Shown here: positions 40,955 through 50,502 of the stretch, piece after piece
Layout: each line of letters begins with the position of its first letter
Numbering within the stretch: the first letter of the stretch is position 1
Assembly (NCBI GenBank): GCA_022843605.1
Contig: JALHNI010000028.1
Location: 1 to 54,419 of the forward strand
Direction: 5' to 3'
From: Bryobacter sp.
Lineage (GTDB): Bacteria > Acidobacteriota > Terriglobia > Bryobacterales > Bryobacteraceae
DNA: 54,419 nt
Translations under genes and position numbers: made by a program
Notes under the pieces: model-generated
Databases searched by the model: none
Told to the model about the DNA's origin: nothing
What the model saw: only the letters and a program-made list of their open reading frames with translations

Positions 40955-42522
40955 AGGGTCTTGGTCCTCATCTGTTCGGCGAGATACTCGCTGGCGCGCA
41001 TGGTGAGCGCGAGGATGGTGAGGGTAGGGTTCTGCGCGCCTCCGGAGACGAAGCAGGAGCCGTCGGTGATGAAGAGGTTCTTCACGTCATGAGCCTGATT
41101 GTGGGCGTTGAGCACACTCGTCTTGGGATCGCTGCCCATACGGCAGGTACCTAACTCGTGGATGCTTTCGCCAGGCGGGACCATCTGCCAGTGCTTGCTG
41201 AGGATCTCGAAGCCGGCCGACTTGCACAACTCTTCCATGGTGTTGGCCGCGTCTTTGGCCATGGCGAATTCGTTGTCGGTGTATTTCTGATGGATGTGAA
41301 GGACGGGAATGCCCCAGGCGTCCTTGACGTTGCGGTTGATGCGGACGTAGTGCTCTTTGCGGGGCAGCACTTCGCCCATGGTGGTCATGTTGAAGCCGGC
41401 GCCGCGGAGTTCGTTGAGTTGCTTCCACATGGCTTCGCCGTAGGTAGGAAGGAGATGGGGGCCGGGGCTGCCGCCGGAACCGAAGTCCAAGGCGTAGCCG
41501 CGGATGAAGTCCTTACTTTTTTCCTTGAGATTGCGGAAGCGAACGATGTAGCCGCCACCGCCCATCAGGCCACGCGGGGGATTACCGCCTTTGGCTTCCG
41601 GGACGATGGCCTGGACGGTGCCTTTGACGTAGAACTGATCGAAGAGGTAATGGCCGAGCGTCCCGCTGGAATTGGCGATACCGCTGTTCAGCAGGAGGCG
41701 AGTGGTTTCAAGGCAGGAGGCGCCGAGATAGAGAGCACGCCCGGCGCTGACGTAGTAGTCGCGTTTGGAAATACGGTCAACAAAGTGGACGCCGCTGACC
41801 TTGCCGGTGTTCTTGTCGAGGACGATCTCTCGCACAACGGAGTTCGGTACGATCTGCAGATTGCCTGTCGCCATAGCGGCGGGTAGGAGGAGGTTGAGCG
41901 AACTGGCCAGGGTGCCTTGCGAACGGCGCTGCTTGGTGGTGGGGACACCGGCCTTCTTGCAGGCGGCCTCAAAGCGCTTCACCGACTCACTGTCTCGGGT
42001 TTCGTCGGGGGTGACGTTGCCGTCGGGGAGTTGGGGGAAGCCCTCTTTGCGGCCGGAGACGCGGAAAATGGGTTCGACGCGCTCGTAATAAGGAGCAAGG
42101 TCAGAGTATTGGATGGGCCAGTTGTCACCGAAGCCGTCGTGATCTTTGCACTTGAATTCGTAGTCGGAGAGGCGCCAACTGGCCCGGCCCCAGAGGAGGG
42201 TTTTGCCGCCCATCATGCGGACGCGGACCCAGTAGTAAGGATCGTTGGGGTCGTAGGTGTAGGGGTTTTCCCTTTCGTCGGCCCAGGCATTGGCGCTGAA
42301 CTCGGAGGCCTGGGTAACGTGAGGGAACCGGCCGGGTTCGCCAAAACCGCGGAAGGGAAGGTCGTAGACGTTGCGGAGGACGCGTTGCTTTTCGAGGTCA
42401 ACATGGGGACCAGCGTCGAGCATGAGGCACTTAATGCCGAGCTTGGTGAGGGTGTAGGCGGCCATGCCGCCGGAGGCACCGGAGCCAATGATGAGAACGT
42501 CGTGGTCAGACTTGGTGAACAT
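40951..42522 (-). CDS. GMC-family FAD-dependent dehydrogenase
   Basis: 523 residues, matching gluconate 2-dehydrogenase large-subunit length. The FAD-binding site is [22 protein letters not shown], with [22 protein letters not shown] as the second GMC signature region. The C-terminal substrate domain contains [23 protein letters not shown] and [19 protein letters not shown], with the catalytic His (HELG) and Asn (QNP). No Tat or Sec signal is apparent at the N-terminus ([12 protein letters not shown]), so export would need a partner; the classic small subunit with a Tat signal is not in this window. The cytochrome gene follows with a four-base overlap. Substrate is a sugar, sugar acid or alcohol, not determinable here. 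Confidence 0.9.
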   Translation of the reverse strand: MFTKSDHDVLIIGSGASGGMAAYTLTKLGIKCLMLDAGPHVDLEKQRVLRNVYDLPFRGFGEPGRFPHVTQASEFSANAWADERENPYTYDPNDPYYWVRVRMMGGKTLLWGRASWRLSDYEFKCKDHDGFGDNWPIQYSDLAPYYERVEPIFRVSGRKEGFPQLPDGNVTPDETRDSESVKRFEAACKKAGVPTTKQRRSQGTLASSLNLLLPAAMATGNLQIVPNSVVREIVLDKNTGKVSGVHFVDRISKRDYYVSAGRALYLGASCLETTRLLLNSGIANSSGTLGHYLFDQFYVKGTVQAIVPEAKGGNPPRGLMGGGGYIVRFRNLKEKSKDFIRGYALDFGSGGSPGPHLLPTYGEAMWKQLNELRGAGFNMTTMGEVLPRKEHYVRINRNVKDAWGIPVLHIHQKYTDNEFAMAKDAANTMEELCKSAGFEILSKHWQMVPPGESIHELGTCRMGSDPKTSVLNAHNQAHDVKNLFITDGSCFVSGGAQNPTLTILALTMRASEYLAEQMRTKTL

Positions 42523-42541
42523 GCTCTAACGCGACTTTATC

Positions 42542-44722
42542 ATGCCCCCGGGAAGGCGGATTCGCGAGCAAAGTCCGTATCATAGGGATTTGCCGGAGAG
42601 TGTTCAGATTTTGCTGGGGGCGGCGTTTACGCTGCTGGCGTGCGGGGCTTTGGGGTACGCGGTGCTGGCCTGGCTGCGGGTGAGTTGCACAGGGGATGAA
42701 GCATGGGCGTTGAGCCTGCTTGTGGGGGCGGCGGTTTTCTCGACAGCCATACTCGGTTTGGGATTGGCGGGCGGGGCACGCCGACCGGTGCTGCTGGTGG
42801 CGGGGCTGGCTGCTTTGGCCTGCCCTTGGTTCGCGCCGGCGCTGGTGGTTGGGCGGTCACGGATTCGCTGGGGGTGGCCGGTCTCCGTGGCTACGGTGGC
42901 TTGCGGCTTCGTGTATCTGATGCACGCCTGGGCGCCGGAAATCAGCCCGGACGGGACGGCCTATCATGTGGCGCTGCCGGCACATTACTTGCGCGAAGGG
43001 CGGATCGGCCTGGTGGCGACGAACCTTTACGCGCAGCTTTCGCAGGCGATGGAGATGCTGTATCTGCATGCGTTTGCGTTTGGGAAGCATTCGTCGACGG
43101 CGGTGGTGCACTTGGCCTTTCTCTTTGCTTTGATCGGGTTAATGCGTGCCTACGCGGTGCGAACCGGTTTACCCGCGGCGTCGGGCCTGCTGGTGTTGGC
43201 CAGCCCGGTAGTGGGGATTGACGCGGCGAGTGCCTACAACGACGTAGCCTTGGCGGCAGCCGTGTTCGCGGTGTTCTGGGTAATGGAGCGGTGGCGGGAG
43301 GAAGGTTGCGACCGGTTGTTGTGGGTGGCCGGGCTGATGGCGGGTTTGGCTTTTGCCCTGAAGTACACGGCTTTTCTGGCGTTGCCTTATGCCATGGTGA
43401 TTCTGGGACGGCGGGTGAGTTGGGCGCGGTTGGGACGGCTGGGCTTGGCCGCGGGACTGGTGATGGGCCCCTGGCTGGCGAAGAACTGGTGGCTGACCGG
43501 CAATCCGGTGGCGCCGTTTGCGAATGCGTGGTTTCCGAATGAGGTGTTCGATCCGGCATTGGAGGCATCTTTCCGGGCGTACCTGGGCTTCGACCCGCTG
43601 CGGCACAGTTGGGCGCAGGTCCCGTATGACGTATTGGTGGGCGGCTATGCGTTCGGTGGGCTGTTGGGACCGGTGTTCTGGCTGGCTCCGCTAGCGTTGC
43701 TGTCGCGCTGGCGTCTGGTGTTGCCGGCATTGCTATTTGCGGGGCCGTTTGCGCTGAATTTGGGGACCCGTTTTTTGATTCCCGGGTTGCCGTTCGTTGC
43801 CTTGGGCATCGCAATGGTACTGGGGCGGCTACGTGGCATCTGGCCGCTGGTGGCTGTGGTGCATCTGGTGCTGGGCTGGTATCCGGTGACGCACGCTTTC
43901 GCGGACACCTATGCCTGGCACATCAAGGAGGTGCCTTGGCGCGCCGCCTTGCGTTGGGAGACGGAGAGCGAGTATCTGGGCCGGCTGGTGGTGGAGTATC
44001 CGATCTTCGGGGCGGTGGATCGGGCGCGGGGCCGGGTGCTGACGTATTCGCAGTTTGCGGATAGCTATGTCGAGGCCGAGATGGTGACCGGGACGCTGTC
44101 TCGGCGCGGTGTCGAGTGGCGGGAGATGCTCTGGACGGCAGTGGAGCCGCGCCGATGGATTCGTGAAGGTTGGCAGTTCTGGTTCCCCCAGGAGCGTCTG
44201 CGGGGGATCAGGGTAGCGGAGCTGGAACCGGGGGGCGAGACTCTGACGGCGGCTGAATTCCGGGTCTATCACCTGCTGCAGGAGGTGCCGATGAAGGGCG
44301 CGGCGTTACGGACGGAGCCACGGTCAGCGGAAGCGCAATTTGTGGCCGACGGCAATCCTTTGACGCGGTGGAGAGGCGATCAGGACGCGGGGCGTCGAGG
44401 GATGGTGGAGGCCTTGTGGAAGGAGCCGAAGTTGCTGAGCCGGTTGGTGCTGGAGGGAGCGTCAGCGACGCCCGTTCAGATTTCGGGTCTGGGCGAGGAT
44501 GGGCAGTGGCGGGAACTGAGCGTGAAGGCGGAGCGCACGCGGTTCGGTGGCTGGGATCCGCGGCGGTTGGCGACGCGGACGTTGCGGCAGCAGGGGGTGA
44601 ACTGGATTCTGCTGAAACAGCAGGACTTCGGGCGTGCGGAAATGGAGGCGGAGCCTGCCGCCTGGGGAGTGCGGTTGGCCGCGCAGGGTGGCGGGCAATG
44701 GCTTTTCGAGATTGTGGACTAA
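42542..44722 (+). CDS. GT-C membrane glycosyltransferase-like protein with discoidin-like C-terminal domain
   Basis: 726 residues with about ten membrane helices. The first periplasmic loop holds EISPDGTAYHVALPAHYLREG, in which an Asp sits where GT-C enzymes (ArnT, PMT, oligosaccharyltransferases) have their catalytic acid, followed by LYAQLSQAMEMLYLHAFAFG. Further motifs are AFALKYTAFLALPYA and AKNWWLTGNPVAPFANAWFP, common in bacterial GT-C mannosyl- or arabinosyltransferases. The last 200 residues are soluble; FVADGNPLTRWRG resembles the opening of an F5/8-type C (discoidin) sugar-binding domain. The start is uncertain because no ribosome site is visible before ATG 42542. Stop codons overlap with the convergent amidohydrolase gene. 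Confidence 0.75.
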   Translation: MPPGRRIREQSPYHRDLPESVQILLGAAFTLLACGALGYAVLAWLRVSCTGDEAWALSLLVGAAVFSTAILGLGLAGGARRPVLLVAGLAALACPWFAPALVVGRSRIRWGWPVSVATVACGFVYLMHAWAPEISPDGTAYHVALPAHYLREGRIGLVATNLYAQLSQAMEMLYLHAFAFGKHSSTAVVHLAFLFALIGLMRAYAVRTGLPAASGLLVLASPVVGIDAASAYNDVALAAAVFAVFWVMERWREEGCDRLLWVAGLMAGLAFALKYTAFLALPYAMVILGRRVSWARLGRLGLAAGLVMGPWLAKNWWLTGNPVAPFANAWFPNEVFDPALEASFRAYLGFDPLRHSWAQVPYDVLVGGYAFGGLLGPVFWLAPLALLSRWRLVLPALLFAGPFALNLGTRFLIPGLPFVALGIAMVLGRLRGIWPLVAVVHLVLGWYPVTHAFADTYAWHIKEVPWRAALRWETESEYLGRLVVEYPIFGAVDRARGRVLTYSQFADSYVEAEMVTGTLSRRGVEWREMLWTAVEPRRWIREGWQFWFPQERLRGIRVAELEPGGETLTAAEFRVYHLLQEVPMKGAALRTEPRSAEAQFVADGNPLTRWRGDQDAGRRGMVEALWKEPKLLSRLVLEGASATPVQISGLGEDGQWRELSVKAERTRFGGWDPRRLATRTLRQQGVNWILLKQQDFGRAEMEAEPAAWGVRLAAQGGGQWLFEIVD

Positions 44723-46146
44723 TACAATTGCGGCGCGCGGATGGGCTGTCCGGCGTGTACGGTTTCAACAGGCTTGCCGTCGCGCACGGCGAGGTGGCCG
44801 TTAACGAGGACGTAGCGGACGCCGGTGGAAAACTGGGCGGCCTTCTCGTAGGTGGCTTGGTCCTTGATTTGGGCGGGGTCGAAGAGCGTGAGGTCGGCGT
44901 CTGCGCCGACTTTGATGCGGCCCTTCTGGCGCATGGCGGGGACGCGGGCTTCGAGGCGTTGGGCGGGCATGAGAGTCATTTTGCGGATGGCGTCCATGAG
45001 GCTGAGTGACTTCTCCTCGCGAACGTACTTCGACAGGATCTTGGAGAAGGTGGCGGCGGAACGGGGATGGCCCTGCCCCTCGACGACGTCAAAGCCATCG
45101 GAGGCGATCATGGTGAGCGGACTCAAGATGGCGGTGCGGACGTTCTCCTCGGTGTTGCCGTGGGTAAGGACGAGGCCGCCTTGTTTGCGGTACTTGAGGA
45201 AGGTCTCGCGGGTGAGGCGCTCGCCGGTAGCGCTCCATTGGAGGCGTTGATAGTCGGCGGGGAGACGGTCGATGTAGGAATCGAAGAGCGCGGATTCGAT
45301 GCGGGTGGCTCCGGCGGCGTAGGGGTAAGCTTCGGTGGTGACGTCGATGCCACGGGCGCGGGCATCGCCGATAATGCGCAGTAGGGAGGCGGTGGAACTG
45401 GCGCCGCTTGAGTTGATGTGGACGATGTGGAGTTTCGCGCCGGTGATGGCGGCGGCGGCGATGACTTCGCTGACGCCGAGTTCACGGTCAGCCAGGGCGC
45501 CGGCCGCGCTGGAGGCGCCGCGGATGTGGACGTGGCAACTGGCGCCGTATTTGGCGGCAATGCGGAACATGTCGATGATTTCGGCATAGGAAGCGCCGTG
45601 GGTGTAGGCGATGCCGAAGCCGACGGCGGGTGCGCCGAGCCTTAAGCCTTGTTCGAGGGAGCGTTTGATGGCTTCGAGTTGCTCTGGCGTCGCGCGCTGG
45701 TGGGCGGCTGGACCGGTCGGGAGGAAGTCGCCCTTGTCGCCCATGACCTTCATGCGGGTGGGCGGATGGCCGATGGCGGCGCCGTAGTTGAGGAAGGATT
45801 TGCCGGCGCGGTCGGCGTAGTATTTGTCGATATCGGCGACGCCAATTTCGAGCTCGAGGGTGGTGGTGACGCCGTCCATGAGTTCGTAGCGGCCACTGGC
45901 GAGGTCGATGCCGTGCCAGTGCAGGTCAATAAAACCGGGGGCAAGGACGAGGCCGGTGCCGTCGATATGAGTGCGGCCCTGGAGTGGTTGCTCGCTGATG
46001 GCGGCGATCTTGCCGGTGGTGATGCCGACGTGGCGGATGGCGTCGAGGTTGGATTCGGGATCGAGGACGCGGGCCTGGCGAATGACGAGGTCGTAGGGTT
46101 GCGCGAACAGGGCGATGGGAAGCAAGGCAATGAGTAAGCTGCGCAT
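44719..46146 (-). CDS. Amidohydrolase, D-aminoacylase-like
   Basis: 475 residues with a signal peptide (MRSLLIALLPIALFAQ). Amidohydrolase motifs: YDLVIRQARVLDPESNLDA, APGFIDLHWHGIDL (HxH), ELEIGVADIDKYY, CHVHIRGASS, KLHIVHINSSG (two metal His) and MIASDGFDVVEGQGHPRS (catalytic Asp). The overall plan and the closing G-ADADLTLFDPAQIKD are those of the N-acyl-D-amino-acid deacylase subgroup. Unlike the protein at 3271 it has no GNCG cysteine; the segment is TTLELEIGV instead, so metal bridging and substrate probably differ. Its stop overlaps that of the GT-C gene. Probably periplasmic. Confidence 0.85.
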   Translation of the reverse strand: MRSLLIALLPIALFAQPYDLVIRQARVLDPESNLDAIRHVGITTGKIAAISEQPLQGRTHIDGTGLVLAPGFIDLHWHGIDLASGRYELMDGVTTTLELEIGVADIDKYYADRAGKSFLNYGAAIGHPPTRMKVMGDKGDFLPTGPAAHQRATPEQLEAIKRSLEQGLRLGAPAVGFGIAYTHGASYAEIIDMFRIAAKYGASCHVHIRGASSAAGALADRELGVSEVIAAAAITGAKLHIVHINSSGASSTASLLRIIGDARARGIDVTTEAYPYAAGATRIESALFDSYIDRLPADYQRLQWSATGERLTRETFLKYRKQGGLVLTHGNTEENVRTAILSPLTMIASDGFDVVEGQGHPRSAATFSKILSKYVREEKSLSLMDAIRKMTLMPAQRLEARVPAMRQKGRIKVGADADLTLFDPAQIKDQATYEKAAQFSTGVRYVLVNGHLAVRDGKPVETVHAGQPIRAPQLY

Positions 46147-46334
46147 CGCGAAAGTATCTCATCAAACTGGGGACATCGTGCAGGAGAAGGGTTTCCAGAG
46201 ACATTGGTGGCGGAGGGGTATTCAGTGGCGAGCCTCTCAATTCAGATGAAGGGGGTCGAGCCGGTGGAGATGAGCGTCTGCGATGTTGACCTGAAATAGG
46301 ACTGAGGTACTAGGCCCCCTATACTAGAGAGACG

Positions 46335-48071
46335 ATGAAAATACTCGCGTTGCTCCTGGTGGTGGCGGCGGTGGGCCTCGGGCAATACGATACCTTCGCC
46401 GTGGCGGAGCGCAGACTCGCCGAAGTCGCCCGGCAGAATCCTGGCGTGGTGACTTTGGAGTCGATTGGCAGTTCGGCGGGTGGCCGCAAGATTTATGCCC
46501 TGCGAATTGCTGGCCCTGGTCGGGTGACGCCGGAGGCACGGCCCGCCATTTTTGTGGGCGCCAATCTGGTCGGCTATCACAACGCAGGAACCCAAGCGGC
46601 GTTGGCCTTGGTGGACAAGCTGGTGACGAACAAGGGATCCGAATTGCTCTCCACGCGGACCTTCTACGTGCTGCCGATGTTGAATCCCGATGCCCACGAC
46701 AGTTACTTCGCGAAGGTGAAATGGCGGAATTCTCTGAACGGGGCGAAGCTGGATCGGGATCGCGATGGCTTGGTGGGCGAGGACGGTCCGAACGATTTAA
46801 ATGGCGATGGGCGCATCACGCAAATGCGGATTGCGGATCCGAATGGAGTTTATGCTCCGTTGCAGACCGATGCGCGGGTCATGAAGGCGGTGGATCCGCT
46901 AAAGGGAGAGCGGGGCAGCTTTCGCTTACTGACGGAGGGAATTGACGACGATCGGGATGGCGCTTACAACGAGGACGCCCTGGGCGGCTATCGGCCGGAT
47001 AAGAACTTCGCGCATGCCTGGTCGGATGACGATCCGGAGGCGGGGCCCTTTCCGGGATCTGAGCCGGAAACGCGAGCCGTGATGGATTATGTACTGGCGC
47101 GGCGCAATATCGCGCTGGCGTTTGTCTTTGGTCCGGCGAATAACCTCCTCACGATGCCACGGGGCACGGGACCCAGCCTTGAGGTTGGCCAAACTCGGGT
47201 AACGCCCCAGCCGCAGTTGGCGCAGGCTTTCGGGATTGAGGCGCGGGCTTATACGGTAGATGAGATATTTCCATTGGTGCAACAGTCGCCGCTGGCGCGG
47301 CAGATGGCGGGTGAGGTAACTAAAGAGGCGGTGGCTTCGCTGTTTGGGGCGGGTCCGGCGACGGCCCCCGCGGCGGAAGATGTGCGTTACTACGAAGCGC
47401 TGGCTGGCGACTACAAGAAGGGTTTGGCGCAGGCGGGACTTGAGAGCAAGCGGAGCGGGCAGCAGTCGGCCGCGGGTGGTTTGCAGAATTGGCTGTACTA
47501 CCATTACGGCGGCATGGCGGTGGAACTGGATGTTTGGGGAGTGCCGGGCGAGGCGATGACTTACGTCGATCAGCAAAAGCAGGGTTTTGTGCCTTGGACG
47601 CCGGTGACGTTGCCGGATGGCACGAAGGTGGAAGTCGGCGGATTGGATTCCTTTGTGGAGATCGCGCCACCGGCTGCGGAGTTAGCGAAGGCCGTGGCGG
47701 CGCATGCGGACTTTGTGGAGACGGCGGCGACCAAGTTGGCGACGGTAAAGATTCTGTCGAGCGCGGTGGAGGAGTTATCGCCGGGAGTATGGCGGGTGAA
47801 AGCAACGGCGGGGAATACAGGCTATTTGCCGACACATACGCAGCACGCGGTGCGGACGCGAACCTGGCTGCCAGTGCGACTAACTTTGGGATTGGCGGCC
47901 GGGGCGACTTTAGTATCGGGCAAGACGCAGGCCGCGAGGGAACGGCTGACGGGGGGGACAGGTCAACTGACGGGTGAATGGCTGGTAAAGGCCGCGCGTG
48001 GGACAAAGCTGGGCTTGATACTCGAAAGCCAAAACGCGGGCGGTGACCGCCAGGAGATTACGCTGCAATGA
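46335..48071 (+). CDS. M14 carboxypeptidase-like protein with zinc ligands lost (pseudoenzyme)
   Basis: 578 residues with a signal peptide (MKILALLLVVAAVGLGQ). The fold is that of M14 zinc carboxypeptidases and lines up along its length with the next gene product. The H-x-x-E zinc motif is absent: residues 74-87 read VGANLVGYHNAGTQ where the neighbour has VDGATHANEIQGTE. The third zinc His is Gly266 (FVFGPANN against SFHNSGG). Substrate-binding Asn-Arg reads PDKNF. Two Asp-rich calcium-site-like loops are kept (LDRDRDGLVGED with DLNGDGRIT, and GIDDDRDGAYNED). It starts 188 bases from a divergent gene, and its stop overlaps the next start (ATGA, 48068-48071). It may be a binding or regulatory partner of the intact paralogue. 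Confidence 0.85.
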   Translation: MKILALLLVVAAVGLGQYDTFAVAERRLAEVARQNPGVVTLESIGSSAGGRKIYALRIAGPGRVTPEARPAIFVGANLVGYHNAGTQAALALVDKLVTNKGSELLSTRTFYVLPMLNPDAHDSYFAKVKWRNSLNGAKLDRDRDGLVGEDGPNDLNGDGRITQMRIADPNGVYAPLQTDARVMKAVDPLKGERGSFRLLTEGIDDDRDGAYNEDALGGYRPDKNFAHAWSDDDPEAGPFPGSEPETRAVMDYVLARRNIALAFVFGPANNLLTMPRGTGPSLEVGQTRVTPQPQLAQAFGIEARAYTVDEIFPLVQQSPLARQMAGEVTKEAVASLFGAGPATAPAAEDVRYYEALAGDYKKGLAQAGLESKRSGQQSAAGGLQNWLYYHYGGMAVELDVWGVPGEAMTYVDQQKQGFVPWTPVTLPDGTKVEVGGLDSFVEIAPPAAELAKAVAAHADFVETAATKLATVKILSSAVEELSPGVWRVKATAGNTGYLPTHTQHAVRTRTWLPVRLTLGLAAGATLVSGKTQAARERLTGGTGQLTGEWLVKAARGTKLGLILESQNAGGDRQEITLQ

Positions 48072-49765
48072 TGCGGATACTGATGAGTTTAGGGCTGGCC
48101 GCAATGGCCTGGGGGGCGGAGCCCTTGAAGCCCGTAAAGGCGCCGCCGGATCCGGCCTTTAACCGGGTGTATCCGAATGCGGAGATTGAGAAGTTTTTGC
48201 GGGGCTACGCGGAGGCCTATCCCGATTGGGTGAAGCTGGAGGCGATCGGGAAGGGCGGGGAAGGCGACCCGATTTGGGCCGTGACGATCACGAATCCGAA
48301 GACGGGTGCGCATGGGACCAAGCCGGCAATCTACGTTGACGGGGCGACGCACGCGAATGAGATACAGGGAACCGAAGTTTGCCTCTATCTGATTAATTAC
48401 ACGCTGAAGAACTACGGAAAGTTAGCCCGGCTGACGGAGTTGATGGACCGGGCAACTTTTTATGTGGTGCCCATGGTGAACGTTTCGAGCCGGCGTAAGT
48501 GGTTCACGCAGCCGGCGACTCCGAGTTATCCCCGTACGTTGATCGCCAAGATCGACGACGACCGCGATGGCAAGGTGGATGAAGATCCGTTCGACGATTT
48601 GGATGGCGACGGCGAGATCACAACGATGCGCAAGAAGGTACCGCTGGGACAGGGCCGATATCGGCTGGATCCTCGGGATGCACGCTTGCTGGTGCCGGTG
48701 CAAGGCGAGGAACTGGGCGACTATCTGATGCTGGGCCAGGAGGGCATCGACAACGATGGCGACGGCCAGGTAAACGAGGACCCGCCTGGCTATGTCGATC
48801 CGAACCGGACGTTCGGCTACGGTTTTCAGCCGCGATACGTGCAGGCTGGGGCCTCGGACTATCCGCTCCAGTATCCTGAGACGCGCGCCGTGGCTGAGTT
48901 TGGGTTGAAGCACCCGAATATCATCGCGGTTCAGAGCTTTCACAATTCGGGCGGCTATATCTTGCGCGGCCCGGGGGCGAGATCTGAACGCCCATATCCC
49001 CCGAGCGATGCTCGTTCCTATGACTTGATTGGAAAAGAGGGCGAGAAAATGCTGCCGTTCTATAAGTACGGCGTCATTTACTCGATGCTCTATACGGCTT
49101 ATGGCGGAACAACGGACCACTATTATGGGCGCTACGGAGCTTTCGCTTTTACGAACGAGCTGAATACCCCGAAGCGGTTGTTTCACAATGATGCAACTGC
49201 GGTGGAGACGATGAAGTTCAACGACGAGCTTACCCAAGGCCGACAGTACGCGGAATGGAAACCCTACAAGCACCCGCAGTACGGCGAGATCGAGATCGGC
49301 GGGTTTAAGCACGACACCCTGCGGCCCCCGGAGGGCTTTCTGCAGGAAGAGGAATGTCATCGCAATGCGTCATTCGTGTTGTTCCACGCGCACCATCTTC
49401 CGCGTCTTCAGTTACAGGAACCCGCGGTGGTCAGCGTGGGGCCAAAGTTGTGGCGGGTTCAGATTCCGGTGTTGAACGACCGCGGGCTGCCGTCGATGGC
49501 GGAGATTGCGCGGATATTGAAGCTCCACCGACCGGATATCGCCACGGTGCAGGGCGCCAAGGTGGTGGCGAGCGGATTGGTTCGCGATGCCTATCTGAAT
49601 CAAGTGGAGTATCAGACTAACCGACCGGAACGGCTGATGGTAAATGGGGTTCCGGCGCTGGGCACAACGACGCTGTTTTTCCTGCTAGAGGGAAACGGCG
49701 AAGTGACTGTAACTTATGAAAGTGTGAAGGCCGGTAAGTTCAGCCGGAAGGTAGCGCTCCGCTAG
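48068..49765 (+). CDS. M14 family zinc carboxypeptidase, secreted
   Basis: 565 residues with a signal peptide (MRILMSLGLAAMAWGAE). The zinc site is intact: His95 and Glu98 in DGATHANEIQGTE, and His292 in QSFHNSGGYILRGPG. The substrate carboxylate site is VDPNRTFGYGF, and FTNELN probably gives the catalytic Glu. Two calcium-like loops interrupt the domain (KIDDDRDGKVDEDPFDDLDGDGEI in pieces, and GIDNDGDGQVNEDPPG). The last 100 residues form a beta-rich domain (TTTLFFLLEGNGEVTVTYESVKAG) common in secreted M14 enzymes. It removes C-terminal residues from peptides. Coupled to the upstream pseudoenzyme and eight bases before the ABC operon. Confidence 0.9.
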   Translation: MMRILMSLGLAAMAWGAEPLKPVKAPPDPAFNRVYPNAEIEKFLRGYAEAYPDWVKLEAIGKGGEGDPIWAVTITNPKTGAHGTKPAIYVDGATHANEIQGTEVCLYLINYTLKNYGKLARLTELMDRATFYVVPMVNVSSRRKWFTQPATPSYPRTLIAKIDDDRDGKVDEDPFDDLDGDGEITTMRKKVPLGQGRYRLDPRDARLLVPVQGEELGDYLMLGQEGIDNDGDGQVNEDPPGYVDPNRTFGYGFQPRYVQAGASDYPLQYPETRAVAEFGLKHPNIIAVQSFHNSGGYILRGPGARSERPYPPSDARSYDLIGKEGEKMLPFYKYGVIYSMLYTAYGGTTDHYYGRYGAFAFTNELNTPKRLFHNDATAVETMKFNDELTQGRQYAEWKPYKHPQYGEIEIGGFKHDTLRPPEGFLQEEECHRNASFVLFHAHHLPRLQLQEPAVVSVGPKLWRVQIPVLNDRGLPSMAEIARILKLHRPDIATVQGAKVVASGLVRDAYLNQVEYQTNRPERLMVNGVPALGTTTLFFLLEGNGEVTVTYESVKAGKFSRKVALR

Positions 49766-49773
49766 GAAGATTG

Positions 49774-50502
49774 ATGTTTCAAGCAATTAATTTGACGAAG
49801 AGTTACCAGCAGAAGCTTGTGCTAAGCGGACTGAGTTTCGAGGTCGAGCGTGGCGAGGTGTTCTGTTTGCTGGGTGGGACAGGCGCGGGCAAGTCCACCA
49901 CGATCGACCTGTTTCTGAACCTGACTAGGCCCACGAGCGGCAGTTGCACGATTGGCGGGTTCAACGTCGCGTCCCAACCGATGAAGCCCAAGAGTTTGAT
50001 CGCGTATGTGCCGCCGTCTCTGCCGCTCTATGAACAGCTGACAGGACTGGAGAATCTGCAGTACTTCGCGGTGATCGCTGGGTTCGAGGAATTGCCAGAT
50101 GAGGAGGCGAAACGGCTGTTTCGCGATCTTGGCATTGATGAAAACCTGGCAAACGCCCGCGCGGCGACGTACTCAGTCGAGGAAAGGCAGCGATTCGGAT
50201 TGGCGATTGCCGTGGCGCGGGATGCAAAAGCTTTGCTGTTAGATGAGCCAACTTCCCAGATGAACGTTGAGAGCGCGGAGAGTTACGCGACTCTGGTGCG
50301 GGCTTACGCGGCTGGAGACATCACGGGGGAACCGGCGGCAGTGCTGATGACTACGGGCTCAGCAGAGTTGGCGGCGGGATTCGCAGACAAAGTGGGGCTA
50401 CTGCGAAAAGGGAAGTTGCTGGAAGTGTTGGAAGCGAGCGAGATTGGCCCTGGCGAAATGACGGAACGCTGTGCCGAGCATTGCGCTGAACGAGTTATAT
50501 GA
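49774..50502 (+). CDS. ABC transporter ATPase with degenerate signature and H-loop
   Basis: About 242 residues from ATG 49774 (AGGAAG precedes it). Walker A is normal ([25 protein letters not shown]), and Walker B keeps its catalytic Glu ([12 protein letters not shown]). The signature that should be LSGGQ reads YSVEERQR, the D-loop is SQMN in place of SGLD, and the H-loop His is replaced by Gly (LMTTGSAE against the usual STH). Q-loop Gln is also not obvious ([14 protein letters not shown]). A normal nucleotide sandwich with its own twin should be weak. It heads an operon with moaB and two permeases, overlapping moaB by four bases. Residue pattern is closest to the ABC-2 type (CcmA/NosF) ATPases. 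Confidence 0.85.
   Translation: MFQAINLTKSYQQKLVLSGLSFEVERGEVFCLLGGTGAGKSTTIDLFLNLTRPTSGSCTIGGFNVASQPMKPKSLIAYVPPSLPLYEQLTGLENLQYFAVIAGFEELPDEEAKRLFRDLGIDENLANARAATYSVEERQRFGLAIAVARDAKALLLDEPTSQMNVESAESYATLVRAYAAGDITGEPAAVLMTTGSAELAAGFADKVGLLRKGKLLEVLEASEIGPGEMTERCAEHCAERVI

Noticed and set aside
46147..46334. 188-base divergent gap as a regulatory region
   Set aside because: It must hold two promoters, but no convincing -35/-10 pair, operator or hairpin could be picked out by eye.
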